Positions 1-8,446 of a stretch of DNA of 64,000 bases are shown here, one piece after another. The translations under genes were made by a program, and so were the position numbers. The notes below the pieces were generated by a model. It saw nothing but the letters and a program-made list of their open reading frames with translations, searched no databases and had not been told where the DNA came from. Each line of letters starts with the position of its first letter. Position 1 is the stretch's first letter. This stretch comes from Roseivirga spongicola (lineage in GTDB: Bacteria > Bacteroidota > Bacteroidia > Cytophagales > Cyclobacteriaceae), in the NCBI RefSeq assembly GCF_001592965.1, contig NZ_LRPC01000028.1, forward strand, positions 620,001-684,000, given 5' to 3'.

Positions 1-443
1 TGGAGCGAGTAGAAATTGAAACGGATACGCTCCATAGCGACAAAGAGCAAAATCAGCGCCAGCAGACGATGAAACGCTTCAGAAGTGGTAGTTTAAAAAT
101 TCTGATAGCCACAGATATTAGCGCAAGAGGAATCGACATTCCAAACGTTGATTATGTGGTGAATTATGACCTGCCAGACAGTTCTGAGCAATACGTTCAC
201 CGTGTTGGCCGAACAGGAAGAGGAACACAAAAGGGTCAGGCCGTTTCATTTTGCAGCAAAGAGGAACAGGAAATGCTGACGCTTATCGAAGAACACCTTA
301 CTGAGCCAATTGAGCGCATAGAAATAAGTAAAGGTGACTATCAATTGGTAAAAGACCTGACCGAAGACGACTCGAAAGATTGGCGTAAACTGATGAAAGA
401 CGCTGAAAACCCCACTTTTAAGAAGAGGAAGAAGAAAAGGTAG
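1..443 (+). CDS. DEAD-box RNA helicase, C-terminal part (5' end outside window)
   Basis: The reading frame is already open at base 3, so only the last ~146 codons are seen. Visible are helicase superfamily 2 motif V (ATDISARGID) and motif VI (HRVGRTGRG), which contact RNA and ATP in the second RecA-like domain. The C-terminus ends in a short basic tail (KKRKKKR), common in RhlE-like helicases and probably adding RNA affinity. Expected role is ATP-dependent RNA remodelling in ribosome assembly or RNA decay. The in-frame ATG at 69 is internal, because the sequence before it (ERVEIETDTLHSDKEQ) fits the helicase fold. Which DEAD-box paralog it is cannot be told from this fragment. Confidence 0.93.
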   Translation, partial: ERVEIETDTLHSDKEQNQRQQTMKRFRSGSLKILIATDISARGIDIPNVDYVVNYDLPDSSEQYVHRVGRTGRGTQKGQAVSFCSKEEQEMLTLIEEHLTEPIERIEISKGDYQLVKDLTEDDSKDWRKLMKDAENPTFKKRKKKR

Positions 444-508
444 GAACCTTTATTCCTAGCCAGTCCCTCCTACACCCGGCAAGCGGGGATAATAAGTCTG
501 CTAAAGCA

Positions 509-589
509 CCGGATTGCACGGATGTTCTCCTCTGGAGGCGATGTCCGCCCCGAAACTTCGGGGGACAGAGGAGGACGATACAATTCCGG
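509..589. repeat. nested inverted repeat, ~80 bp, in the helicase-padR gap
   Basis: Three nested arms are visible. Outer arms are CCGGATTG at 509-516 and CAATTCCGG at 581-589, with one bulged base. A middle 11-bp stem pairs 524-534 (GTTCTCCTCTG) with 566-576, including one G-T pair. An inner GC-rich hairpin around 543-565 contains CCCCGAA and TTCGGGG. It could end helicase transcription or be a copy of a dispersed palindromic element. No T-run follows, so a simple intrinsic terminator is less likely. Confidence 0.6.
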
Positions 590-637
590 CCCCCACACTC
601 CCGTCTTCTGTAATCCGACTTCCAGCTTTTTATAAAA

Positions 638-686
638 ACTGCAATTACGAATAATATATTTCTCTATATTTACTGCAATTACGAAT
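638..686 (+). promoter_or_regulatory. two 15-bp direct repeats upstream of padR, candidate operator
   Basis: ACTGCAATTACGAAT occurs without mismatch at 638-652 and 672-686, 34 bp apart start to start. The second copy ends 6 bases before the padR ATG. PadR regulators commonly repress their own promoters, so this pair is a reasonable autoregulatory site. The AT-rich spacer (TATATTTCTCTATATTTA) may hold the promoter. The function is inferred from position only. Confidence 0.5.
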
Positions 687-692
687 TTAATT

Positions 693-1004
693 ATGAAGAA
701 GACTAAGCTAGGTGAGTTTGAAGAGTTGGTTCTACTAACAGTTATTGTTTTGAAAGAAGATGCCTACGGGGTAGAAATCAAACGAGAGCTTGAAGAAAGG
801 CTAAAAGAGACATTAAGTGTTGGTTCGATTCAATCTGCACTGAAGCGGATGGAAGAAAAGGGCTTTCTGAAGTCTGAGTTTGGAGAAGCTACTGCCGTAA
901 GAGGCGGCAAACGCAAACGCATATACACCGCTACTCCCCTAGCCGTTCAAACATTGGAAGAAATTAAAGAGGTTCGCACCCAACTTTGGGCCTCCATTGC
1001 CTGA
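693..1004 (+). CDS. PadR family transcriptional regulator
   Basis: A 103-residue PadR-type winged helix protein. The N-terminal part LGEFEELVLLTVIVLKEDAYG, followed by IKRELEERL, SIQSALKRMEEKGFLKSE and the wing GGKRKRIYTATPLA, is the classic PadR pattern. It is a dimeric DNA-binding repressor acting in the cytoplasm. Its TGA overlaps the ATG of the permease gene by one base (TGATG at 1002-1006), so the two are translationally coupled. This PadR plus prefix-domain permease pair is frequent in Bacteroidota and suggests that PadR controls the permease. The inducer is unknown. Confidence 0.9.
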   Translation: MKKTKLGEFEELVLLTVIVLKEDAYGVEIKRELEERLKETLSVGSIQSALKRMEEKGFLKSEFGEATAVRGGKRKRIYTATPLAVQTLEEIKEVRTQLWASIA

Positions 1005-3616
1005 TGAGCAAAAATAGCTCACATATCACCCCACCCAAATGGTCAACACGGCTATTGAGGCTCTTCCTACGTGGTCAATATTTGGAAGAGATTCAGGGCG
1101 ATTTAGAGGAAGTCTATCATGATTTACTCGGCAAATATTCAAAGTCGAAAGCCAGAAGAATCTATCATTTAGAAGTGCTCAAACTTATAAGACCTTCCTT
1201 AATTAGAAAATTCTCTGGCAGTCAAAAACTCAACAACTTCGGTATGTTCAAACACATCTTGTTAATCTCAATTCGCAGTTTTCAGCGACATAAAACTACC
1301 TTTCTCATCAACCTTTTGGGGCTTTCTACGGGTCTGGCAGCTACCTTGCTAATCCTACTTTGGGTGCAAGACGAAAGGTCTGTTGACACTTTCCATGAGA
1401 AGAATGATCACCTGTATTGGGTGATGTCGAATTTCTCCATTAATAACGATGTAAATACTTGGAACTATACCTCTGGCAAATTGGCCGAAGCCCTGCTAAA
1501 TAATTTCCCTGAAGTTAAAGATGCCGTACGAGTAGGTAACGACTTCTTCCGCCCTAGAGGCACTATTGCTTTTGATGAGAACTATTTTGAAGCAAATGGA
1601 CTTTTTGCCAGTCCTAACTTTTTCGAGGTTATGACCTATGAAATGCTTATTGGCGATCCCGAAAAAGTAATTGCGGATAAGGGTTCGGTGACTATTTCCG
1701 ATGAATATGCCCAAAGCATTTTCGGGAGTATCGAAAATGCGCTGGGAAAAACCATCTCATGGGACAACAGAATCTTCAGTAAAGAATTCATTGTTTCGGG
1801 AGTTTTCAAAGCACCTCCCAAAAATGCATCCATACGGTTCAACATAGTGCTCAATTACGAAAATTTGGTGGAAGCCGATGAATGGGCAGATCATTGGAAT
1901 GGAGGCTATGCACAGACTTATTTGCTACTAAAACAAGATACGGATATAGACGCCTTCAATGCTAAAATTGCCGACTATTTAACCATCAACACAGACAGCG
2001 ATAGATTCCAGTTGTTTGTTCAGCAATACTCTAAAAACTATCTCTACGGAAAGTATGAAAGCGGCATTCAAACTGGGGGAAGAATAGATAACGTTCGATT
2101 GTTTACCTATATCGCCATATTCATTTTGGCCATTGCCTGCATCAACTTCATGAATCTTTCCACCGCTCAAGCTTCCAAAAAACTCAAGGAAGTTGGGGTA
2201 AAAAAGGCCATTGGAGCCAATAGAACTGCTTTGATCTTTCAGTTTTTAAGTGAATCCATTCTCCTCTCTATCATTGCACTTGTTGTTGCCGTTGGATTGG
2301 TCATGCTGGTATTGCCTCAGTTCAATCATATATCTGGCAAAGAATTAACATTGATAAGCTGGAAAGAGTACATTTTGCCAGCCCTTTCACTTGTGTTGTT
2401 GACTGGTTTTGTAGCCGGAAGCTACCCAGCATTTTATTTATCCAGGTTTAAGCCCGTAACCGTACTCAAGGGCAAATTTTCAAACCTCAGAGGCGAAGAG
2501 TGGATTAGAAAAGGGTTGGTAATCGTTCAGTTCAGCCTTTCTGTGATCTTCATTATCGGTGTTATTGTCATCAATAAACAAATCGATTTCACCCAGAAAA
2601 AGTCATTAGGCTATGACAGGGAAGCCATCATTACTTTTAGAGAAGCCGGTTCAGACTACAGTAACCCACAACCCTTCTTCAATGAACTGATGAAAATCCC
2701 AGGCGTGCTCAGTACGGCCAACATGTCGGGCGATTTTTTAGCAGCCGATGACAACAATAGTGGCTTTTCATGGATTGAAGGCACAGAAGATGATGATAAC
2801 CACCTCTTCGATTCACCCAAAGTAGGCTTCAACTTTATTGAAACATTGGGGCTCGAAATAGTTGAAGGAAGATCATTTTCCAGAGACTTCAACGATGGTG
2901 TAAGCAGCATCATTTTAAATGAGGCGGCAGTGGAATATATGGAGCTTGAAAACCCTATCGGAACTAAAATTGGTTGGGGCGATGATCGTGAAATGGAAGT
3001 AATTGGAGTGGTGAAAGACTTTCAGTATGGCTCATTACATAAAAAGATTGAGCCACTTATTATTCAGTTTAGAGAACGGGGAAAGCAATATTTTGTAAAG
3101 CTCAGACCAGGTTCAGAGCAAGAAACCATCGCTCAGGTTGAAAAGGTATTTCAAGATGTGTTTCCGGGTCAGATTTTCAGTCCTAGCCTATTGGCTGACG
3201 ATTATAAGTCTCTGTATGATTCTGAGAACAAAGTGGCTGATCTTTCGAACTATATGGCCGCAATCGCCATTATTGTTTCCTGCTTGGGTCTCTTTGGATT
3301 AGCCGCCTTTACAGCAGAAAGAAAAACCAAGGAAATAGGAATCCGAAAAACATTAGGTGCTAGCCAACTTATTATTTTCCAATTACTAACCAATGTATTC
3401 ACCAAAACGGTGGCCATCGCCATACTTATATCTGTACCGATTGGGTATTACATTGCCAACAGCTGGCTCCAGAATTTCGCTTACAGCATAGAGCTTAGCT
3501 GGTGGATATTCGCTATTGCAGCTATTTCTGCCATGCTTTTGGCTTGGTTTACTGTTGGTATACAGACCATAAAAGCAGCCAGACAAAACCCTGTGGATAG
3601 CCTTAGAGCGGAATAA
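1004..3616 (+). CDS. ABC transporter permease with permease prefix domain 2 (MacB/FtsX type)
   Basis: The start at 1004 (MSKNSSHITPPKWS) overlaps the padR stop by one base; an in-frame ATG at 986 would lie inside padR and is less likely. The 870-residue product begins with a cytoplasmic prefix of ~80 residues (WSTRLLRLFLRGQYLEEIQGDLEEVY), then a transmembrane helix, a MacB-type periplasmic domain, three helices (FTYIAIFILAIACINFMNLSTA onward), a second periplasmic domain and a final three-helix FtsX domain (AERKTKEIGIRKTLGAS). Both halves carry the permease motif KEVGVKKAIGA / KEIGIRKTLGA. No ATPase gene is next to it, so it must use one encoded elsewhere. The substrate is unknown; relatives export peptides or lipoproteins or act in envelope signalling. 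Confidence 0.88.
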   Translation: MSKNSSHITPPKWSTRLLRLFLRGQYLEEIQGDLEEVYHDLLGKYSKSKARRIYHLEVLKLIRPSLIRKFSGSQKLNNFGMFKHILLISIRSFQRHKTTFLINLLGLSTGLAATLLILLWVQDERSVDTFHEKNDHLYWVMSNFSINNDVNTWNYTSGKLAEALLNNFPEVKDAVRVGNDFFRPRGTIAFDENYFEANGLFASPNFFEVMTYEMLIGDPEKVIADKGSVTISDEYAQSIFGSIENALGKTISWDNRIFSKEFIVSGVFKAPPKNASIRFNIVLNYENLVEADEWADHWNGGYAQTYLLLKQDTDIDAFNAKIADYLTINTDSDRFQLFVQQYSKNYLYGKYESGIQTGGRIDNVRLFTYIAIFILAIACINFMNLSTAQASKKLKEVGVKKAIGANRTALIFQFLSESILLSIIALVVAVGLVMLVLPQFNHISGKELTLISWKEYILPALSLVLLTGFVAGSYPAFYLSRFKPVTVLKGKFSNLRGEEWIRKGLVIVQFSLSVIFIIGVIVINKQIDFTQKKSLGYDREAIITFREAGSDYSNPQPFFNELMKIPGVLSTANMSGDFLAADDNNSGFSWIEGTEDDDNHLFDSPKVGFNFIETLGLEIVEGRSFSRDFNDGVSSIILNEAAVEYMELENPIGTKIGWGDDREMEVIGVVKDFQYGSLHKKIEPLIIQFRERGKQYFVKLRPGSEQETIAQVEKVFQDVFPGQIFSPSLLADDYKSLYDSENKVADLSNYMAAIAIIVSCLGLFGLAAFTAERKTKEIGIRKTLGASQLIIFQLLTNVFTKTVAIAILISVPIGYYIANSWLQNFAYSIELSWWIFAIAAISAMLLAWFTVGIQTIKAARQNPVDSLRAE

Positions 3617-3657
3617 AAGTGGTTTGGTGTTTGCTTAAAACAGTGAAATCTATATTC

Positions 3658-4740
3658 ATGAAAAGAGCACAACACCTCCTACTCCTATTCTCACTGATTT
3701 TCATTCAAGGTTTATCCGCCCAAAGTATTGATGAACTCGTTCAAAAAACCAGTAAATCATTAATAAAAAACAAGGAATTCAGAGCTGTTTCTATTGGTAT
3801 ATATAAAGATGGAGAATCCTATATACACCACTTTGGCACACTACCCACGGGTCAATCTCCAAACAATGACACACGCTATGAACTTGGGTCTGTTACCAAA
3901 GTCTTTGCAGGCTACCTTGTAGCTCAGGCTGTGCTAGAAGGCAAAATTGAGCTAGATAAAGACATTCGAACCTATCTAACCGATGATTATCCCAACCTCT
4001 CCCTTGAAGGAACTCCCATTACTATCAAAGACTTAGTGACCCATACCGCAGGGCTTCCCCTTTTTATTAATTCGGAAGTGGCGAAGGCTTACCAAGGGCT
4101 TCAGCCTAATGTACCCGATGTAATCTTCGAATTTGAAAGGGAATACACAAAGGACAAATTTCTTGAGTCGCTTTACAATATTCAGTTGACAGAGAAGCCT
4201 GGAACAACCTACGCTTACTCCAATGCTGGTGCAGAGTTGATAGGAAACATCCTCAGCTCTGTTTACAACAAACCGCTAAATGAGCTTTATGACCAGTTTA
4301 TATTGAATAAGGCTGAAATGAACCACACTTCCACCGAAATAGACAATGAACTAGCACAAGGCTATTGGATGAATAATACCGAAGCTTCCAAACTATCCGA
4401 GAACTTACTTTGGAACACTGGCACAGGCTTGAAGTCTTCCCTTCCGGATATGATGAAGTTTATCGCTTACAACCTAAGTGAAGATCCAATCATTAAAGAA
4501 TCTCACCGTCTTCTCTATGAAAAGAAAACCCGATGGATGGGCTATTTCTGGAATATCTGGAAAGACAAGTACGGCACATCGTTCAATCATCACGGTGGCA
4601 CAACTGGCACACAAAACTGGCTCTATATATTCCCGAAGTACGATTTAGGTATCTCAATTTTCGTGAACCACAGTGGCCCAAAAACTCCACAAAAACTGAA
4701 TAAAGCGGCAAAGGCTATATTGAAGGAGTTGGCTTATTGA
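3658..4740 (+). CDS. serine hydrolase, class C beta-lactamase/PBP4* family, exported
   Basis: The start at 3658 gives a clean signal peptide (MKRAQHLLLLFSLIFIQGLSAQ); the longer frame from a GTG at 3619 would precede it with 13 unlikely residues. The 360-residue product has the SxxK motif at S78-V-T-K81, YSN at 187-189 and an HHGG motif at about 311-314 in the place of KTG. These are the nucleophile, general base and third conserved element of the family. It probably acts in the periplasm on peptides, esters or D-amino-acid substrates; true beta-lactamase activity cannot be inferred. It follows the permease by 41 bp and may be in the same transcript. Confidence 0.88.
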   Translation: MKRAQHLLLLFSLIFIQGLSAQSIDELVQKTSKSLIKNKEFRAVSIGIYKDGESYIHHFGTLPTGQSPNNDTRYELGSVTKVFAGYLVAQAVLEGKIELDKDIRTYLTDDYPNLSLEGTPITIKDLVTHTAGLPLFINSEVAKAYQGLQPNVPDVIFEFEREYTKDKFLESLYNIQLTEKPGTTYAYSNAGAELIGNILSSVYNKPLNELYDQFILNKAEMNHTSTEIDNELAQGYWMNNTEASKLSENLLWNTGTGLKSSLPDMMKFIAYNLSEDPIIKESHRLLYEKKTRWMGYFWNIWKDKYGTSFNHHGGTTGTQNWLYIFPKYDLGISIFVNHSGPKTPQKLNKAAKAILKELAY

Positions 4741-4874
4741 ACGCCTATCATAAAACTATTTACATAGCTTGCATTAGCAGATCTGGACTAATTTGAGAAG
4801 ACAATTTCACTGAATATTATGTTGATTTTTGATTAAATAGTTACATTCAATCTACTCAATGAACATCATTAGCA

Positions 4875-5198
4875 ATGAACAGTAGAACGTGCCCTAACTG
4901 TAACCATAAATACCCTTTTAAAAAGTATTTAAAAGTTCTATTAAGACTTCAAGACACGCAGTTTGAATGTGAAAATTGCAAATCTACCTTAACGGTAAAC
5001 CTTAGCAGGAGATTTGTACTAGCTCCGATAGCGTTCTTTCCAATATTGATTACTAGAACCTTTGTATCCTTCTTTAGCGAAACATTTCAAAGCCCTTCTT
5101 GGATCAGCTACTCCCTCTTTGGCGTTATTTTGCTTCTTTGGATATTCTCCGTTTACCAGTTTGACTCCTTTAAATTGACTGAAAAGCCTTCCTATTAA
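4875..5198 (+). CDS. small zinc-ribbon membrane protein (CxxC...CxxC type)
   Basis: A 107-residue protein with two CxxC pairs at C6/C9 and C32/C35 forming a probable zinc ribbon, followed by two hydrophobic segments (around residues 50-65 and 77-95). It resembles the small cxxc-20-cxxc family described from Firmicutes and Bacteroidota, of unknown function. It stands alone between the serine hydrolase and a Crp-family gene, with 134 bp before and 69 bp after it. Confidence 0.65.
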   Translation: MNSRTCPNCNHKYPFKKYLKVLLRLQDTQFECENCKSTLTVNLSRRFVLAPIAFFPILITRTFVSFFSETFQSPSWISYSLFGVILLLWIFSVYQFDSFKLTEKPSY

Positions 5199-5267
5199 AT
5201 AAGTCCTCACCCCCTTCTAAAACAGTTGATTTTGAATGTGTTAACCTCTGGTTGATTATATTCGCAC

Positions 5268-5864
5268 ATGGACGCTTTAGAAACTGCCAGAAGAGATCTC
5301 CACTCCTTTATTACTACTTTCAACATGTTAACTCCACAAGAGGTGGATACTATTGTTGATGGAACTAATATTCAGGCTTTTCCCAAAGGAACCATTCTTC
5401 TCAAAGAAGGGCAGATTTCAGATAAATGCTACTTCGTGCTGAAAGGTCTTATTCGCGAATATTACCTCAAGGATGGTGATGAAAAGACCACCGCCTTCTT
5501 TACAGAAAATGAGCCGGTCAACTCTTTTACCAGCAACAATAGCAAAAGTCCTTCAAGGTCTTATCTGGAGTGTATAGAAGACTGCATTCTCACAGTTGGC
5601 ACCGATGATATTATTGAAGCCATGTGCAAAAAAGTGCCTCGGCTGGAAAATCTAATGCGAGTTGAGGTAGAGAAAAATGCAGGTAAGTTTCAAGATGAAT
5701 ACGCTGCCTTTATCATGTCATCTCCAGAAGAACGCTACGTTAGCCTGTTAGAAAAGAGACCCGGGCTTATGAACAGAGTGCCGCAACATCAGATTGCAAG
5801 CTTCCTTGGCGTAAAACCCGAGTCATTGAGCAGGATAAGAAAGAGATTACTCACTGCGAAGTGA
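5268..5864 (+). CDS. Crp/Fnr family transcriptional regulator
   Basis: A 198-residue protein with an N-terminal cyclic-nucleotide-binding beta-barrel (GTILLKEGQISDKCYFVLKG at about 38-57, then YLKDGDEKTTAFFTEN) and a C-terminal helix-turn-helix (HQIASFLGVKPESLSRIRKRL). The barrel lacks a clear cAMP-binding RxS motif, so the effector is uncertain. Such proteins in Bacteroidota are usually orphan regulators responding to stress or nutrients. The gene converges on the oxidoreductase gene with only 2 bp between the stops. Confidence 0.88.
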   Translation: MDALETARRDLHSFITTFNMLTPQEVDTIVDGTNIQAFPKGTILLKEGQISDKCYFVLKGLIREYYLKDGDEKTTAFFTENEPVNSFTSNNSKSPSRSYLECIEDCILTVGTDDIIEAMCKKVPRLENLMRVEVEKNAGKFQDEYAAFIMSSPEERYVSLLEKRPGLMNRVPQHQIASFLGVKPESLSRIRKRLLTAK

Positions 5865-5866
5865 TT

Positions 5867-6844
5867 TTAACACTCGGCAACTCCCAACACTACATTTCCT
5901 CTCTTTCGCCCAGATTCCACATAAATATGTGCTTCACGAATCTGATCCATGCTATATCTTCTTTCTATCAGTATTTCCAGTTTGCCCAGCTGCTTCATCT
6001 TCACCAAACTTTTCAATAAGTCTTTGATGGTGTCTTTAGGAGCCATACCAGTAGCCGCAAATTTGGCTCTCTTTCTTCCTTCCCTATTGAACAGCGAAGC
6101 CCACAACAATGGCATAGAAAGTACCGGAGACATGTACAATCCTCCCTCTTTGAGCGCATTCTTACAGCTCTTGAAGGAATGTGCCCCAACAGTATCATAA
6201 ATCACATCATAGGCAGACTCCAACTTCCTGAAATCCTTCTCCAGATAGTTGATTATATGGTCTGCACCCAGTGACTTCACATATTTCACATTCCTTCCGC
6301 TGCATACTCCTGTAGCTTCAGCACCCAAATTCTTCGCTATTTGAACAGCAGCAGATCCTAAGCTTCCTGAAGCCCCTACAATCAGCACTTTTTGGCCTGG
6401 CTTAACTTCTCCAATCAGTTTGAGAAAGTTAAGCGAAGTAACTGGGCCATCGCACATAGTACTGGCTTCTTCAAAGCTGATCTGCGCTGGCATCTGCATG
6501 ATGATGTCATTTAAACCCACTGCTATGTACTCTGCATTGGTACTGAAGTTGGTGGTAGTTTCACCAAAGACACTATCTCCTACTTCAAAATCGGCTCTCT
6601 GGGCACCTACTTCCACCACTACACCGGCATAGCCTGTTCCGATAATTGGGTGCTTGCGTTTGAACAGTCCGAGTACCAAGCGCGCAAACCAGGGGTCACC
6701 TGCTCTCATTAGTGTGTCGGCATGTGTAATGCTGGCCACAGATGTCTTGACCAATACCTCTGTCGGTTTGATTTGTGGCTTAGGCACTTCCTTCACCTCC
6801 AAAATTTCCGGAGAGCCATAACCATTGGCTACTACCGCTTTCAT
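5867..6844 (-). CDS. NAD(P)-dependent alcohol dehydrogenase (zinc-less MDR / quinone oxidoreductase-like)
   Basis: A medium-chain dehydrogenase/reductase. The start is taken at 6844 (MKAVVANGYGSPEILEVKEV), the usual start for this family; an upstream ATG at 6892 would add a 16-residue tail. The N-terminal GroES-like domain contains GTGYAGVVVEVG, and the Rossmann fold carries GASGSLGSAAVQIAKNLGAEATGVCSG near residue 150. The catalytic zinc cysteines of alcohol dehydrogenases are absent, so a quinone or enone reductase role is more likely. The product is 325 residues, normal for the family. It converges on the Crp-family gene. Confidence 0.85.
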   Translation of the reverse strand: MKAVVANGYGSPEILEVKEVPKPQIKPTEVLVKTSVASITHADTLMRAGDPWFARLVLGLFKRKHPIIGTGYAGVVVEVGAQRADFEVGDSVFGETTTNFSTNAEYIAVGLNDIIMQMPAQISFEEASTMCDGPVTSLNFLKLIGEVKPGQKVLIVGASGSLGSAAVQIAKNLGAEATGVCSGRNVKYVKSLGADHIINYLEKDFRKLESAYDVIYDTVGAHSFKSCKNALKEGGLYMSPVLSMPLLWASLFNREGRKRAKFAATGMAPKDTIKDLLKSLVKMKQLGKLEILIERRYSMDQIREAHIYVESGRKRGNVVLGVAEC

Positions 6845-7160
6845 TGTTGTTTTGAGCTTGTCCATTGGGCTTTTGTTGTTTTTGATACCCAAAAGTAGCG
6901 CAGCCCGAACGCCTGTGCATTGACTTAAGTTAAGAAGTGAAAATTCTAGAAGGAGTTGAAAGCATCACAGATCTAAACAGCTTATAAAAAAGCCCTGGAA
7001 TAAGTTTATTCGACTCAGAAAACACTCACAGTCTAAATACAATCTTGAGTTTTCTGGAGAATGAGATAGTGCACTTTATACAGCACCAGTTGGTTGGCTA
7101 TTGTGCACTTTTAGTAAATTATTGGAAATATATCGTGCACTGGAGTGCACGATACACAAC
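6845..7160. other. gene-free stretch with repeated ATnGTGCACT motif
   Basis: No convincing gene. ATnGTGCACT occurs three times in direct orientation at 7066-7075, 7100-7109 and 7132-7141, then once inverted at 7144-7153. The last two form a perfect 10-bp hairpin (TATCGTGCAC, loop TGGA, GTGCACGATA; 7131-7154). It lies directly left of the cassette-like insert and may be part of its recombination site or a multi-site operator. Confidence 0.55.
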
Positions 7161-7206
7161 GTTAGCAGCAACCTAAACACAGAAATCTCAAAGAAATATT
7201 TGAACT

Positions 7207-7246
7207 TATGAAACACCTTTCATATTTTTATTAAAGTACTTTCATA
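7207..7246 (+). promoter_or_regulatory. candidate MarR operator (TATGAAA-N4-TTTCATA plus half site)
   Basis: A perfect 7-bp inverted repeat lies at 7207-7213 and 7218-7224, with a further TTTCATA half site at 7240-7246, just upstream of the ATG at 7257. MarR regulators bind such palindromes and usually repress their own genes. The assignment is positional. Confidence 0.45.
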
Positions 7247-7256
7247 AATAATAAAT

Positions 7257-8207
7257 ATGTCAGATGTATTAAATGAATTGGGATATCTTGCCGGAGCTTC
7301 AAGATTTCGAAGAATAAGTGAAAAACTGCAACAAGATGGTGACAAGATTTATTCAGATGCCAACATACAATTTAAAGCAAGTTGGTTTTCTGTTTACTAT
7401 GTCTTAGCTAAAACGAATTCACCACAAACTATCCTCGAAATTTCCAATCAAATCGACTTTTCTCACATTACGGTAAAAAATATTCTTCGAGAACTAAAAA
7501 AAGAAGAATTAGTCAATATTACGCCAAATCCGAATGATAAACGCTCAAAGTTGGTTGGACTAACAAAAAAGGGGAAAGAATTACAAATGGAACTTGAACC
7601 TTTATGGCTTTCATTTTCCAAAACGCTTAAAGAACTTTTCTCAATTGGACATCCAGATATGATTAATATTTTGGACAGATTGGATTGGGAAATCAATCAC
7701 AAACCAATCAATGAACGCATACATCAACCCAAAGACGAATTTGTAAAAATCATTGACTATAAACCAAGTCTTAAAAAATATTTCTATGAATTGGCTGGAC
7801 CTTGGCTGTTGAGTGTTTTGAATGGTGTATTAGAAGAAGATGATAAATTCACTTTGCATAATCCTGACAAGGCTTATTTAGAAAATGGCGGATTCCTCTT
7901 TTATGCCAAGTTTAAGGAAGAAATTGTTGGTTGTGTCGCCCTAAAACGATTGAATGAAGACACCTTTGAGTTTGCCAAACTATTCATCAATCCAAACTTT
8001 AGAAAACTTGGAATAGCAACAAAACTAATTGAACGCTGCATAAGTCGTTGTTTGGAAAATGACGCTACTGAATTATGGTTACAAACCACTATGAGTATGC
8101 CACAAGCACACAAATTATACTATAAACTTGGGTTTAATGACAGAAAAGCACCAACTCAAATGGATGTTTTAGAGAGAACTGAAAAAATTATGTGCTTGTC
8201 ATTATGA
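7257..8207 (+). CDS. MarR-type regulator fused to GNAT acetyltransferase
   Basis: A 316-residue bifunctional protein. Residues ~1-145 form a MarR-like winged helix (QTILEISNQIDFSHITVKNIL as recognition region, wing NPNDKRSKLVGLTKKG). Residues ~150-316 form a GNAT domain with the acetyl-CoA loop in LFINPNFRKLGIATKLIERC and a C-terminal YYKLGF motif. This fusion is a known architecture. It probably couples DNA binding to acetylation of a small molecule or protein, with unknown substrate. The gene is AT-rich compared with its chromosome neighbours and sits inside the cassette-like insert. Its TGA overlaps the next ATG (ATGA at 8204-8207). Confidence 0.87.
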   Translation: MSDVLNELGYLAGASRFRRISEKLQQDGDKIYSDANIQFKASWFSVYYVLAKTNSPQTILEISNQIDFSHITVKNILRELKKEELVNITPNPNDKRSKLVGLTKKGKELQMELEPLWLSFSKTLKELFSIGHPDMINILDRLDWEINHKPINERIHQPKDEFVKIIDYKPSLKKYFYELAGPWLLSVLNGVLEEDDKFTLHNPDKAYLENGGFLFYAKFKEEIVGCVALKRLNEDTFEFAKLFINPNFRKLGIATKLIERCISRCLENDATELWLQTTMSMPQAHKLYYKLGFNDRKAPTQMDVLERTEKIMCLSL

Positions 8208-8446
8208 TACACATTATTGGTTATTCGGCTTTGGGAATTAATTTACTCTCAATGACAATGAAGAACATTCTAATGTTGAGAGTTCTATCATTGATTGCCA
8301 ATATGATTTACATCGCTTATGGAATTTTATTAAATGCACCACCATTTATAATCGGTTGTGGAATAGCAGTTTTGATACACGGATTTCACATAATTAAAAT
8401 TCAAAAATCAAAAAAGGCAGCTGCTAATAACGTGTATAAGCAATAG
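8204..8446 (+). CDS. small inner-membrane protein (YgjV-like)
   Basis: Using the ATG at 8204, which overlaps the preceding stop as ATGA, the product has 80 residues with about three hydrophobic helices (IHIIGYSALGINLLSM, MLRVLSLIANMIYIAYGILL, PFIIGCGIAVLIHGFHI). The pattern resembles the YgjV/inner-membrane protein family of unknown function. Translational coupling to the MarR-GNAT gene suggests a shared role. The last codons (AAANNVYKQ) are encoded by the beginning of the attC-like palindrome, so the C-terminus is set by the element end. Confidence 0.65.
   Translation: MIHIIGYSALGINLLSMTMKNILMLRVLSLIANMIYIAYGILLNAPPFIIGCGIAVLIHGFHIIKIQKSKKAAANNVYKQ

Noticed and set aside
3619-3657. GTG start of the serine hydrolase
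   Set aside because: Adds 13 residues before a clear signal peptide; the ATG at 3658 is preferred.
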